Assembly: GCA_032768795.1 (NCBI GenBank)
Contig: CP136491.1
Coordinates: 2,693,501 to 2,757,500, forward strand
From: Tremella fuciformis
Lineage: Eukaryota > Basidiomycota > Tremellomycetes > Tremellales > Tremellaceae
DNA: 64,000 bases
Reading direction: 5' to 3'
Numbering within the stretch: the stretch's first letter is position 1; each line of letters begins with the position of its first letter. The position numbers were made by a program, and so were the translations under genes. The notes beneath the pieces are model-generated. The model had not been told where the DNA came from and ran no database searches. It saw only the letters and a list, made by a program, of their open reading frames with translations. This document shows positions 1 through 11,628 of this stretch, piece by piece.

Positions 1-396
1 CAAGCTCTACAGGATGTAGATCCTGGTTGCGACGTGGTGTTGGTGAGGTGACCTCATGGCGCGGGCGTGGAAGACCTCTCTGTGTACCAGGCGTAGGCTG
101 AGAGCCTGGGGTGACTGGTGGCAATGGCCGGGTTGTGCGAGTGGGTGTGCCTGGCGCTGATTGGGAGTGATGCTGCTCCAAGCAAGATTGGCATGTGTTG
201 CGTGGGCGACCTCGATTGTCTCGAAATCGAGGAGTGGCAAAGGTGAAGCCACATTTGATGCACTCAGCATGACCATGCCGTGACCGGGGTGTTGCAAGTG
301 GGACTGGCGGTTGTTTGCGACAGAAGGAGCATGTTTTGAAGAAGTCGCTGCTGCCCCGCCCTGAAGAAGCCTTCCGAAAGTGATCACCATTGAGAG
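1..396 (-). CDS. Cysteine-rich open frame, runs off left edge (unrecognised)
   Basis: On the minus strand an open frame runs from about 396 to the window edge with no stop. It holds three CxxC pairs: TCSFC (codons at 320-331), ECIKC (251-262) and TCQSC (182-193). The spacer between pairs two and three is rich in arginine and ends GRPRNTC. After the last pair the frame becomes Pro/Thr/Arg-rich. Paired CxxC knuckles with basic spacers suggest a zinc ribbon, but I do not recognise the family. No ATG is visible at the 5' end in this frame, so an upstream exon would be needed; a GGGTCAG acceptor-like site lies just 5' of the frame. It may be part of a host gene continuing to the left, or a remnant of a mobile element, since repeat copies lie 300-500 bases away. 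Low confidence. Confidence 0.3.
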
Positions 397-691
397 TTGT
401 GTGCTGACCCAAACAGCGTTGGCCTCGAGAGCAGTGCATTGCTGCAATATCTGGGACTTTCTGCATCAGTATGTGCATGCATCGCTTGAAGGCAAAGCTC
501 ACATTGATGTTATGGACAAGCCAACACTTGATCATGCATCAACTTGCAAGAAGTTCAGCTGTACTCATCAGCCCATGCATGCATGACAGAAGAATGGGCG
601 ACTTACAGTGGGTCCAAAGTTAGGCATGCAATAGGAAGTGAGAAGATTAGGTGTGCAAGGCAAGCCAGGCAGCCTGAAATCTCTAAGTGCT

Positions 692-721
692 CCGGAATTT
701 CTTTATTTGATCCCCCCACAT
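692..721 (+). repeat. Truncated copy of the CCGGAATTT dispersed repeat
   Basis: About 30 bases match the first third of the repeat units at 815-900 and 52,751-52,836 (CCGGAATTT, CTTATTT-like, C-run, CA). It stops before the conserved TACCGTTTTCGTTCC core. It lies 94 bases upstream of the fuller copy, so the two look like a damaged tandem. The surrounding 400-720 stretch is GC-poor, rich in ATGCAT/GCATGC words, and shows no gene. Confidence 0.6.
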
Positions 722-814
722 AAACAGTCAAACTGCCAGGGCTTCGCCAGATTTGAGTAGAGAGGGGGATGAGGATGAAAATTCAAAGTCCCCTCCACCC
801 TTATACCCAGCCTG

Positions 815-900
815 CCGGAAAATTTTTATTTGGCCCCCCCACTTACCGTTTTCGTTCCAGGGACACCCGCAGAATTCAGCACCGTAAGAGCTACGCTGAT
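815..900 (+). repeat. Dispersed repeat, copy 1 (about 86 bp)
   Basis: This stretch shares with 52,751-52,836 an exact 31-base core (TACCGTTTTCGTTCC followed by AGGGACACCCGCAGAA) and an exact 19-base tail (CCGTAAGAGCTACGCTGAT). In between are a few changes and compensating one-base indels that keep the reading frame. Outside these borders the two loci differ. It lies 171 bases upstream of the COY1/CASP start codon. It could be a remnant of a transposable element or a short conserved regulatory block. Confidence 0.8.
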
Positions 901-1071
901 CACACGCCCGTTGCCGTTGCCACCGCGTGCTGGCTGCTGGGCGCGTCACCTCGGGATCTTCCTTCTCACCGCCCCGCACCCTGCTATATTCAAGTCTTAC
1001 TTTTGCTTCACTCGTCTTCAAGTCCCGGGCAGACGGCCTCGGAAGCGACCCTAGGGGTCTTCGCAGCTAGG

Positions 1072-3580
1072 ATGGCAGAACAGAACTTCTCGGCGGCGTT
1101 GACGACATGGAAGGGTGCGTGCTGATGGTCTGACGTGCCGGGCGCACTGGCTGATCGCCCGTAGAGATCAACCTGTCCGAGCTGCAAAAGTCGCTCGACT
1201 CGACTGCGCTGGAGCTCGTCGAGAATCAGAAGGAGAACATGGTGGGAAGGAAGAAGCTGGCTGAGCAGACCAGAGGTAAGTACAGGAGACATCATGTACT
1301 CCGCTGCGCAGTGGAGTCTATAGCTCCCCTTCCGTGGGCGAGAGGATTGGGATGCCGCCTGACTATGCAGAGTTCAAGAAGCTGCCGGATGATGCGGAGA
1401 AGTTCAACGCCATCAAAGTGCTGCTCAAGGCGTATCAAGGCGAGATCGACTCGTTAACGCGCCGCTCCAAGATGTCCGAGACGTCCTTCCTCAACGTGTA
1501 CAAGTTGCTGTCCGACGCCCCTGATCCGTACCCGCTGTTGGACGCCGCGGTGGATCAAACTGTCAAAGTGGCGGAGGCGCGCATGCTCGAGTCTGAGCTG
1601 GGCAGATTGCGGGAGGAGAATGCCGAGTTGAAGAAGCAGGTGGGAGAGATGGGAAACGTCGAGGATAAGAGGAAGAAGGCCGAGGCGAAAGCAGAACAGC
1701 TCGAAGCCAAGGTCAGTCAACATACCAAGCTGATTCTCAGGCTGATGGACAGATGGACGAGTTGATCCAAGAGCGAGTGACGCAGAAGGAGAATGAGCTG
1801 AACGCCGAGTATGACGAGCGGATGAGAAACTACGAAGAGCGGTAGGTCCAAACATAGTCACTCGGATCTGCTCGCTCACGATCTTAGGGAGAAGGATCTC
1901 CAACGACAGGTGCAGATGGTCAAGGACCAGCTGCGGGATCTGCACACATCCAACGAAAGCACCCAAGCTAAGCTGCTGGATGCCAGTCAGAGGCAGGAGC
2001 AAGATGTGGCGGCGAGACTAGCCGAACTGGATTTGGTTGCTGCCGATTTGACTCGGGCAAACGAGAGGGTGGCAACCGTCGAGAGGAGAAACGTCGGTAT
2101 GGAGCAGCATTCCATGGCTACGCTGACGGTTCAGGAGTTGCTCAGATCCGAAATCGAGTCTGTACGCAGCGGCTCTGCGCAGGCAGATCGGTCAGTACTG
2201 AAGTCTCTGTAGGGTGTGGATCTGACGTTGTCAGAGTAAGAGCGCTCGAAGCGCAGATCTCGGAATTGGAGGCAGAAGCAACTCGACTTCTGCGCGCACT
2301 CGACTCTGTCAAGGAGGCCAAGGCAGAGAGCGAGCGAACGCAGAAGAAGCAGCTCGACGAGACAGCGAAGGAGCTCGCAACCCAAGTCAGTTTTCCCCAG
2401 CCCGGCCAGGATGAAGCTGAACGTGGGCAGAGCAAAGAGATCGAGCAACTCAAAGGCAAGGTGAAGCAGTATGGTGATTATGACGAGATCAAGCGAGAGC
2501 TCGAGATCATGAAGGTACATCATTACCTCTCATGCTAACCCGCAGCTAATGGCCAGTACGTTGAGTTCTCGGGCGCCGACCTGGACGAGTCGGACGATGT
2601 CTCGATGCCGAATCCCAATGCCGAAATTGCCAACAAATCTCTCGCCCGCTCCCTTGAGAACCTCCTGGTGGCCAAGAACCGGCGCTTGACCGAGGATCTG
2701 ACCAAGCTCCGCGTGTCCTTCGAAGATCTGTCCGCCGAGCACGCATCTTCGTCTGGCGCCCTTGAGGCCCTGCAATCGGATCTGGCGCGGCAAAAGGCAC
2801 TGAATGAGAAATTGGAGAACGATCTCGTCTCGCTCAACCGTGACGATCGGTCTGGCAACCACACCCCCTCCGCTGCCGGTCTCGCCGGGCTCGACATTGG
2901 CAAGCCAGACGGGCGCTCGACGCCGGTGACAGCCGTCAATGGCGACACGTCCATCTTGCCCATCGTGACCTCGCAGCGAGACCGTTTCCGTCAGCGCAAT
3001 GCCGAACTGGAGGAAGAGCTGCGTAGGCAGTTCGAGGCGATATCGGATCTTCGCGCAGAGGTCAAAAGCCTACAGGCGGACAACCTCAAGCTGTACGAAA
3101 AAGTCCGGTATACGCAGAGTTACCGCGAGTCCGCGGTCGCTGGACCTAGTGGGACGTCTGGGATGGGCAGCGGTGGTTTGAACGGGATGGGGATTGGAGT
3201 CGGCAGGCGCGAAGACGGGATTGGCAAGTACAAGGACAAGTACGAGGAGAGCATGAACCCTTTCGAGGCGTTCAAGGGCCGGGTCGGTCACTTTGACTCT
3301 ATGATACCCGCTGTGAGCTAACAGGCCAGGAAGCGCAGCGTGCTATCCAGGCGCTCAACCCGCTTGAACGTGCAGTGTTTGCACTAACTCGAGCAATTAT
3401 CGGCAATAAGCGCGCGAGAAGCCTGTTCATCCTCTACGCAGCATCCATCGTGAGTGGAATATCGATCAGTTAAAGTACATGGGCTAATCATAGCACCTGT
3501 TGATCTTGTTCGTGCTATGGAATACGATGGCCGCAAGCGATTCGAGCGGGCCGCCGTTGCCCGTCCAGCCAATCACTTGA
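1072..3580 (+). CDS. COY1: CASP/COY1 Golgi coiled-coil membrane protein
   Basis: The product is a tail-anchored Golgi golgin of about 700 residues, the family that acts as a tether or adaptor in intra-Golgi retrograde transport. Spliced from the ATG at 1072 it begins MAEQNFSAALTTWKEINLSE. Long heptad coiled coils fill most of it. The diagnostic C-terminal CASP domain is present: SQRDRFRQRNAELEEEL, then NPFEAFKGREAQRAIQALNP, then LERAVFALTRAIIGNKRAR, and finally a single hydrophobic anchor (SLFILYAASIHLLILFVLW). Introns are clear at 1115-1164, 1276-1370 and 1712-1752, with more near 1843, 2190, 2515, 3280 and 3450. The 3280 intron joins KGR to EAQR, and the 3450 intron sits inside the membrane anchor. 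The stop is TGA at 3578-3580. Family assignment is firm; individual splice sites are read by eye. Confidence 0.9.
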
Positions 3581-3692
3581 ATGTGTCGACATGATCGGTC
3601 ATGCATATACATTTTACCGGGAACGGATCGTTAAGATATGACGTCTAAGTGAGGGAGAGACCAGGCAGCTCGTTTGTTGACAGTCATCGCTG

Positions 3693-5428
3693 TCATGCGC
3701 TCCCGCCGAACCGCGCCAAGCGTCTTCGCCTGATCTCATCTTTACGTCAGCTGATTAGGACCGCATGTCGCGATGACTGACCGGCTGTGAGGACTTCTGC
3801 GGGCTCGTCGTCATCGTCGTCTTCCTCCGCTACTTCAGCCTTGATGGCCTCAGCCGGCATGGGAGGAGCAGGGGCCGGGGCTGGGGCGGGTGCCGGCACT
3901 GTCGCGACGGGTGCCGGTCGTTTGGGCAACGGCGCCTCCTTGATCTCCGGCGCCACCCATCCCTCGGGTAGGTCTTCCATACTGGCCTTGAGGGCAGCCT
4001 GCAGTGCCTCGTCCTCGTCGTCATAGCTCCGACTGTGAAAAGCAAAGTCCATCGGCCCGGTATACGCCTCTGTCTCGTAGCGCCTCCGACCATTGACCGT
4101 AGCCTCATCGTCGGGAATCTCCTCGTCCGCATCTTGGTAGATATCGTTGTCGTCATCGTCGGCATCGAGACCGGTGGGATCAAGGCCGGCCGCGAAGACA
4201 TCTTCGGCGTGTGCCGGCTGTAGGTCTCCAGAGGCGGTACGAGCGGACGACTTGGGAGGTCGTGGAGGGCGAGAGCCCGATGCGAGGGGAGGACTGAACG
4301 GATCGTCAGCCAAGAGGTCTGTAGGTAGGAGATCCTCTTGTCTGCGTCGTCTGCGGGGCACGTCGGCAGTCGCTGCGGCTTGTAAAGCTGTATGAGGCGA
4401 CTCGTCCATCGGCCATACAGTCGCAGGAGGGGGCGAAGAGTCGACTGTAGGCTGGTCAGGGTTGACCGAAGCTGGGCATATCAGCACTGTGCACATGACG
4501 ATGAATTGGAAATGCCATGGTGAGGGGCCACAACTCACGGCCCGGTTCCGGTCTATCAGGCTGGCCAAATCCACCCGCCCCCGTTCTGCCCACGGGCTCT
4601 CCCATCTGAGCGGCCATGGCATCCGCAGCGCTCTCCAGCATCTTGCCCACCCCTCCATCGGCCCATCCCTGGCCTTCCGCTTCGCGGTCCGATACAGCCT
4701 TCCTGACGACGAATACAGAGTACCCTTCCTTCTCGGCCTGCGTCAGAACGAGGCGGAGGTAAGTGGGGGAGATCCATTCAGGTCCGTTGGGAAGGAACGA
4801 GTTGAGATTGTACCAGCGCTTCTTCTTGCCGGCGAAGCGGCGGAGCGCGAACCAGTGCGACGAGAGGTGGAGGATGAAGGCTGCTTGATCCCTTCCCGTC
4901 AACGCGCCGACAAGCCCAACGACACGGCAAGACGCACTCTGGATTTTCTTGGTACGGTCGCATCGCCTCCCCTCTCCACCGGACCAGGGTGAGGTCCCAT
5001 ACCTGCAGAGCCCGTTCGAGCACTGAGATCGAGAAGAATCCCGTGTCATCGTAGTTGTACGACTTTTTGCCCGTACCAGGGTTCCGCAGTGCGTTCTCGG
5101 CCTGATCGAGGCTGCTCTCGTCAGCCTCATTCTCCCGATTGCTTGTACGATTGGAAGACGCACTTGCGAGCGAGGTCAGCGAGGTCGAACTCAGAGTACG
5201 TGTGCTGCTGCAGAAGATTATTTCTGCTGTAAGCACTCCTTCTAGGACGTATTGGTCAACGCACAGGCAGTGCTGAGCGCCTGGGAGGTCAGCGAGTGGT
5301 CCCGAACGATCAGAACAACGAGGCACTGACATAGCTGCGACCCGGCCTCTTGTCGTTCCCAGTATATATCTTATGGTCAGAGGTTATGCTGAGATAGACT
5401 CTCACAGCTCACAAGGGACCAGATCCAT
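3693..5428 (-). CDS. ATXN3: Ataxin-3-like Josephin deubiquitinase
   Basis: The product is a ubiquitin-specific cysteine protease of the Machado-Joseph family, about 460 residues, acting on ubiquitin chains in protein quality control. Spliced from the ATG at 5426-5428 it reads MDLVPYIYWERQEAGSQLCA then QHCLNNLLQQHTYSEFDLA. This gives the Josephin Gln and catalytic Cys (QLC). The domain continues with NYDDTGFFSISVLERALQVW. The catalytic His is in SSHWFALRRF and the Asn in WYNLNSFLPNGPE. The C-terminal part has an acidic ubiquitin-interacting motif (DEDEALQAALKASMED), a Pro/Ala repeat, and after a last intron the tail EIRRRRLARFGGSA typical of the family. Several introns of 40-55 bases interrupt the Josephin domain. 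There is no polyglutamine tract. It is convergent with COY1, with 112 bases between stops. Confidence 0.88.
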
Positions 5429-5667
5429 GTTGACCTGTTCTCAGACCAGAGTTCTAACTAGTGAAGAGAAGAAGAAGACAGTCTAGATAGATATCGCTCG
5501 GACCTCGGCTCGCACTGCCGTCATCGTCACGTGCGTAGCCACTCGCATAGGCCAACCCTCTCTCTGCAAGACATTGCCGAATGCATGCGTACGCAGCGGA
5601 CAACGTGCAAATCAGACATGAGAGTATATCCCCAGAAACCAGAGATTCTGTGTGTACCCTGCGCCCC

Positions 5668-7336
5668 TCATCTCCCTTTCTTCCCCTTGCCGACGGTGAA
5701 CTTGTTCTTGTTCTTCTTCCGGGGCATCCCGCCCTCCACCACATCGTCATCCCTGTCTCTGGCATCCCCATCGCCGTCTTCCCATCCCCGTCCTCGTTTG
5801 CCCTTATCCCGCCCTCTCTTACCCCCAGCGCCTCCGGTACCTTGCTCGCGCATCTCCAACGCGGCTTCTCTGCTGGCGCGGGCCACTGTTTCCGAGAACG
5901 CCGCCACGGCCTCCTTGTCGACCTCGAAAAGCGTCATTTTCTTGCCGATGTGTGCCTCTATGCGCTGCAAGATTTCCACGTCGTACTGCGTGACGAGTGT
6001 GATTGATTTGCCTGACCGCCCCGCTCGAGCTGTGCGACCGACTCGATGGACGTAGTCTTTCGAGTTGGTGGGCATGTCGTAATTCTACGATGCGTCAGCT
6101 GTGAATTCTTACCTTGATATAGGAACGCACGATGACCAGGTCCACCAGCGGGATATCAAGACCTCGACTTGCGACATCGGTCGCCACCAGGATACTTCTG
6201 CCGCCACTCTTAAACTTGTTGAGACTCGCCAAACGCAGACTCTGGCTCATCTGTCCGTGCAATGGGATCGCAGGAAAGCCAAGCCGCCGCAGCATGATGG
6301 AAAGCCTTTGAGCATCGTTGACGGTACGCGTGAAGATGATCATGGAAGAGGAAGAGAGCTCCGTGACGAGGTATAGCATGTGGTTGTCTTTGGTCTTCAA
6401 GGGCAGCAGCAGATAGTGCTGTAGGAGAGTAGATACGGTCGAGTACCTTGCAATTAGCACTAAAAAGTCCCTGCCAATCGACATGCAGGCTCACTTTGAC
6501 GCCACTTCGACCCGTATGGGCTTGACCAAACTCGCCCGCTGCAGTTTGGCCACTTTGGTCGTCATGGTCGCCGAGAAAAGATACGTGTTGCGCTCTTTGG
6601 GAATGACCTTGAGGATCTTATCAATGATCGGCCCAAAGTCCATATCGAGGAGCCTGTCGGCCTCGTCCATTACCAGGAACTTGAGATTCTTCAGCGAGAA
6701 CCCCTTGGTGTTCTCCAAGTGGTCCATGAGTCGACCGGGCGTGGCGACAATCACGTGTGGGCGCTTGGAAAGCGCAATCGACTGTGACATCATGTCCATA
6801 CCTCCCACAATGACTGCCGTGCGCACGCCCAGCGGTGAGCCGAGCGATGTCATTTGCTGGGATATCTGATATGCGAGTTCGCTGAAGTCAGCTTACCTAC
6901 AGGCCCCAACAGTCCAAGGGGCTCACCGAGTTGGCGCGAGGACTAAAGCGAAGAATGCTTGTGGACTCTCCCACAGGCTTTGCAAAATGGGGAGAGAGAA
7001 TGCCGCCGTCTTTCCCGATCCAGTCTGAGCGAGCCCGATGATGTCCCTCTTCTCTAATGCGGGCGGTATGGATTCGACCTGTATGGGTGTGGGGCTCTTG
7101 AAGCCAAGCGATGCGCAGGACCTACACAGCTCGGGAATGATGCCGAGCGAGGCGAATGTGCGTGTCGGATCAATCGTGGTACCGTTGACTTCGTCATTGC
7201 CGTTGGTAAGGCTGAAAACTGGAGAAGGAGAGCGTGAGGGGCCGGCTTGGGCCGACCCTGGGGCCGAGTCGGCCTCAGAGCGAGCAGGTGATGCTGAGTG
7301 CGAGGGAGAGCGGGACGACGAGGCTTCCGATGACAT
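5668..7336 (-). CDS. RRP3: DEAD-box rRNA-processing helicase Rrp3 (DDX47)
   Basis: The product is an ATP-dependent RNA helicase for early pre-18S rRNA processing in the nucleolus, about 500 residues as in yeast Rrp3. All motifs are visible in order: Q motif ([11 protein letters not shown]...TPIQ), [15 protein letters not shown] (split by an intron near 6,900), [27 protein letters not shown] and [10 protein letters not shown]. The stretch [20 protein letters not shown] and the C-terminal AALEMREQG favour Rrp3/DDX47 over Dbp8 or Dbp10. The N-terminus is Ser/Pro-rich and the C-terminus is Lys/Arg-rich ([19 protein letters not shown]), as expected for a nucleolar protein. The start ATG is at 7334-7336. 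Confidence 0.92.
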
Positions 7337-7661
7337 GACGCCAGTGTCAATGGGCAGCTCAGTGCAGACAGAATATGGATTGGGTGGACGAAGATTTCCG
7401 GAAATCCGTCACTAACTAGGTGGCGATCGCCGCTCAAAGTTCTCGACACGTGACACGCCTCGCGAATGAATCGTGGATCCGAGACGAATCGTCGGAGAGG
7501 CTTCGGATTGCCTAGCACCGCTCTGTCGTACCTAGACGGCGATGTTCACCCTGTCTACCAGCTGCACGGTGCATGCACGGCTCCATTCAACTCCGCTTCT
7601 CCGCAGCTCACCGACAAGCCAGCGGGAATCGGAGGAGCGAGTGTCGGCGTGATCGAGAGAA

Positions 7662-8027
7662 ATGGCCCTGATGCCCGAGGATACCGACTGGGATTTTAGC
7701 ACCGGAGGCTATTCCCCCCTCGTCCTGTTCTCTGGATTCGTCTCGAGATGGTAAGAGGTAGCTGGTCCATATGAAGGGGTGAGTATGCAGCGGGGTGATC
7801 TGGCATCAGTCGATTCCGAAGAGAAACCGTCAACACATCGCTTGACCGTCTCAACGTGACCGACCAGGTTACTAGCTGCAATTACAGGTGGGATCAGACG
7901 AGGCCGCATCGCCGAGACGACAGTAGACAAGGCACTGCTCCTGCTTATTTCTTCCATCGTGCCCAGGCCTTCCCATCATCAGACGCTTGACCGAGCGCGG
8001 CGACAAGCCAAAGGACAGGTGGACTAA
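7662..8027 (+). CDS. Possible small three-exon gene (unrecognised)
   Basis: The 800-base gap between RRP3 and the next gene can be read as a small protein of about 80 residues. It starts MALMPEDTDWDFSTGGYSPL, with a strong donor ATG|GTAAGA near 7,749, an acceptor GGCATCAG near 7,809, a second 40-base intron ending AATTACAG near 7,888, and a final exon with a hydrophobic stretch (DKALLLLISSIVPRP) up to TAA at 8025-8027. Splice signals are good but no family is recognised and the codon evidence is thin. The rest of 7,337-8,137 shows nothing else and must hold the RRP3 promoter. Transcript data would decide. Confidence 0.25.
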
Positions 8028-8137
8028 AGTTGGATGTCAACGGTGACCTCTCATCTCATTTTTCCTCTTCTCGCTAGACTTGACCTTGAACTCGGCTCTG
8101 GCAGTGAGATAGAGCGTCTGGAAAGGCGGTGCCAGCC

Positions 8138-10047
8138 ATGAACATCACGGTGAGCATCTCGCTGCAGACATCGAGCGCCAGGCTGAACAGGCAGCTAGAC
8201 GATACATCGCCGGTACTTCAGTATCTGTCGAAAAGTGGGACGTGGTCGACGAACCACTCTGATGGTACGATCGACAAGTCCAGGAAGCCCAAGCTGATGT
8301 CCTAGATGGGGCAACGAACAACTATTATGACCAAACCTTCCACGGGACCTTCACAGATGTATGCATCACCTCCCGGACAGCTCAACCGCTAACACACTTG
8401 CCAGGGCGACGCGATGAGCCTGTCGTTCAATGGGACAGCCATCGCGATCTACGGTGCCAAGCGAGCGAATCACGGAACGTATTCAGCGCAGCTGGACGGA
8501 GGCAACATTGCCTACATGTCAGGCTACGACGCCGCCGGCGACTTCCAATCCTTACTGTACAGCGCCGGTGGCCTGTCGCTGGACCGAGAACACACGGTCG
8601 TGCTGACCAACCTGCCCTCGCAGACGAACCCTCCTGGCAACGCGACGGTGCAGTGGTGGCTCGACATCGATTACGCGGTCATCACGACGGCCATCACGTC
8701 CGAGGTATACACCACCACGTACGATGACACGTATACCGGCATCACGTATACCGGGACGGGGGAATGGACGGGCGGACCACTCAGCCCGCAGAGCTATTAC
8801 AACCGCACGGCGGCAATTACGCAGTCGGTCGGCAACGCCCTGTCGTTCTCCTTCAACGGATCCTCCATCGCTCTGTTTGGGGGCCTGTACGTGGATCATG
8901 GCAACTACAGCGTTACGTGAGTATCCCTCGTATGTGTGCAAAACAGGGGCTGAGCAGTAGCCTCGACGGCAATCACATAGGCAACTACAACGGAACGTTC
9001 TTCGAGCTTGAGACTCAGGTCGTCCTCTTTGTGGCGTCCAACTTGACCGAAAGCTCCCACTCGATCGTACTGACCAATCTTGGCGGGCCCAAGGGAAATT
9101 TCGTCGATTTCGACTATGCAGTCGTCAACTCCACCATCAACCCCGCGTCAGTCGGTTCCAACGCCACAAACTCGACCGGCGCGACGACCTCTTCGTCTGA
9201 ACCCGGATCCGATGCAGGCTCAGGCTCAGGCTCTTCGCACTCGTCTCATGCTGGTGCCATTGCCGGTGGTGTCGTTGGCGGTGTTGTCGGCGCTGCGATC
9301 ATCGCCTTTTTGATGTGGTTCTTCCTGTTCCGCCGACGAGCCAGAGGTGTGAGAGACGACGGGCGCGAGCCGATCGACCTGACTGGCGCAGAGGTCAAGC
9401 CGTACCTCCCTGCAGGGGGATCTACCCCCGCGGTAACGTACGTCGACAGCCAGCTGGCCACGCCGGGGCATGGGAGCAGTGCCAGCACCACCGGATATGG
9501 CGGGTTCGTCGCGAACTCCTTGGCCAGCGGGAGTACCAGTGTGACTGGGGCCTCTCCGCCCGCCCAGATGGGTCAGCGGGGAGGATACCTGAGCGTCATC
9601 CCCCCGCCGCCTGCGTCGAGCGCGGCGTCGTATCCGCAGTCCACGGCGGCGCCGTCGACCACCGGCAGTCCCTCTCGCGGCGGAAGCAGGTCATACGACC
9701 CCTTTGTCAGTCCTCTGACCGGCCATACTGCCTTCCCGACGGCATACCCCCTGCCTCAGTCGGCCTCACATCCCTCATCCTCAGTTTCGGGCGAGAATGT
9801 CACGAACCATCCCTCCGCACCGTCGTCGACGCCCTCGGCCCCCTCGACCGCGGGCCAGCCGTCTACCGTCCAAAGCCTGAAATCTGCTGCTATTTACGGA
9901 CCATCTAGCCCGGGTCAGGCCGGACACCAGCGGCTCAGCGCGCAGGATCTCGCGCATGTGAGCGCCGAGCCGAGTGACGAGGGCCACGGGCCGCCGCCTC
10001 CAGACTACCAACAGGCTACGGGACCGACGCCCGAGCAGCAGGAGTGA
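8138..10047 (+). CDS. Single-pass membrane protein with two beta-sandwich-like ectodomain repeats
   Basis: Spliced from the ATG at 8138 (MNITLDDTSPVLQYLSKSGT) the protein is about 560 residues. The N-terminal half has two similar units with the pattern SYYNRT/NNYYDQTFHG followed by SLSFNGTAIAIYG and SFSFNGSSIALFG, many N-glycosylation sequons, then a Ser/Gly-rich linker. One transmembrane helix follows (AGAIAGGVVGGVVGAAIIAF with LMWFFLF) and then a basic stop-transfer RRRARG. The cytoplasmic tail is long, Ser/Pro/Thr-rich and probably disordered. This layout is common in basidiomycete surface proteins of unknown function. There is no classical signal peptide, so insertion would depend on the internal helix. 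Small introns lie near 8,150, 8,265, 8,358 and 8,918. Function unknown; a cell-surface or wall-sensing role is only inference. Confidence 0.8.
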
Positions 10048-10214
10048 GGTCGCAGTGGGCAATGACATGTGCCTACCTGGCGGGATGGGATTCTGGATGT
10101 GGGCTTGAGGGTTATAGACTGCACCGCCATATGCATAATGCATTTTTAGATTGACACCTAAGTCCTGACAAGCCTCATGGCCACTCGCTTCGTTCCCTTC
10201 CGAGAGACAGGCAC

Positions 10215-11628
10215 CTAGATCAACTCGCCAGTGGCGCTCAACCGCATGTACGACGGGGGCAGGCCCGGCTTGTTGTCGAGGATCTTCTCGATCTTGTCCA
10301 TGATATCCGGCGTGAGCTTGGGGAAGACCTTGAGCGCACCGACGTTCTCCCTGATCTGCTCGGGCTTGGTCGCGCCGAGCTAAAACATGATAAGCACGCA
10401 CTCTCGACAAAAGTTGGAGCACCTACGATGCAGGTCGAGACGTTGTCGTGCTTGAGGGTCCAGGCGAGTGCGAGCTGGCCCATGCTCGCTCCCAGACCCT
10501 CGGCGATCTCAGTGAGCTTCTTGACCTTTTCAATCTTGGCCTTGCCCTCTGGGCTCTCGAGCTTCTTGATCGTGTCCTCGAAGAAGGCCTTGTTCTGGTG
10601 ATACCGCGACCCCTCGGGGACGCCGTTGTTGTATTTGCCGGTGAGCATGCCCGAGTCGAGGGGCGACCAGATGGTCGAGCCAAAGTTCTCGTACTTCCAG
10701 AGCGGGTGGTACTCCTGCTCGAAGCGCTCGCGGTGGAGCATCGAGTAGTGCGGCTGCTCGGCGACGGGGCCCACCATGTTGAGCCGGCGCGCGATCTCGA
10801 TCGCCTGCGAGATCTGCTCTGCCCCTGTCAGCCGCCCGCGCGGTGAACCACGCGCTCGAGAGGGACGTACGTGCGGTCCACTCGCTGGTGCCCCAGTAGA
10901 AGGTCTTGCCGTTGTCGATCAGGTAGTTGAACGCGCGCACGGTCTCCTCCATGGGCGTCGTGATGTCTGGGCGGTGGGCAAAGACAATGTCGACGTAGTC
11001 GAGCTGCAGGCGTTTGAGCGAGGCGTTGACCCCCTCGACAATGTGCTTGCGCGACAGACCGCGAGTGTTGTTCTTCTCGCTCCGGCCGGTCCCAAAGAAC
11101 ACCTTGGTCGTGATGATGTAGTCGGAACGGTCCTGAGGGTCAGAGATGCTCACGAAGAGCGAGACGCGGCGACTTGCCCAGCCGAGTTCCTTGATGGCGT
11201 TGCCCATCTGGGTCTCGGACTCGCCATTCGCGTACACCTCGGCGTTCTGCCATCAGTCCTGCTCGGCAACCATCAGATCTGACTCACGTCGAACATGTTG
11301 ATCCCGCACTCCCAGGCGGTGCGCATGAGCTCGGTCACGGGGTTACCCTTGAGCTCGCCCGATCCGACGCTATTCGTCAGCGTCAGTAGAGTCAGGCAGG
11401 TCAAGACGCACGTGAGCCATCCTCCGTAGGAGAACACGGGAACTCGCTAGACGTCAGCCATCATCACCGACTCTCTACTGCGAGGGGTGGACTGACGAGG
11501 CCCGAGTTGCCCAGGTTGCGGAACTGACTGTCAGCGATGCGGTCACTAACCCCCTTCCCGTCGACTGGAGGGCCGGTATTTCCGGAATGACTCACGATCA
11601 TGTCTTTCTTGTCGTAGGCGGCGCTCAT
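10215..11628 (-). CDS. Aldo-keto reductase, voltage-gated K+ channel beta-subunit type
   Basis: An NADPH-dependent oxidoreductase of the AKR6 (Kv-beta) group, about 375 residues. Visible family blocks are FRNLGNSG at the N-terminus, [17 protein letters not shown] with the catalytic Asp/Tyr region, [89 protein letters not shown] and at the end [20 protein letters not shown]. Introns are about 45 bases, for example the one joining TCI to LGATK near 10,385. The start [12 protein letters not shown] is at 11626-11628. In fungi these proteins are usually soluble reductases of unknown substrate rather than channel subunits, so I give no gene symbol. Confidence 0.88.

Noticed and set aside
7..447. 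146-codon minus-strand frame starting MQQCTALEANAV
   Set aside because: It overlaps the frame with the three CxxC pairs in another phase and has no motif itself; the cysteine-rich frame is the better candidate.
8764..9000. Plus-strand frame starting MDGRTTQPAELL that leads into the membrane-protein frame
   Set aside because: The upstream part is a wrong-frame read-through across the intron near 8,918; the spliced frame from 8138 explains both ectodomain repeats.
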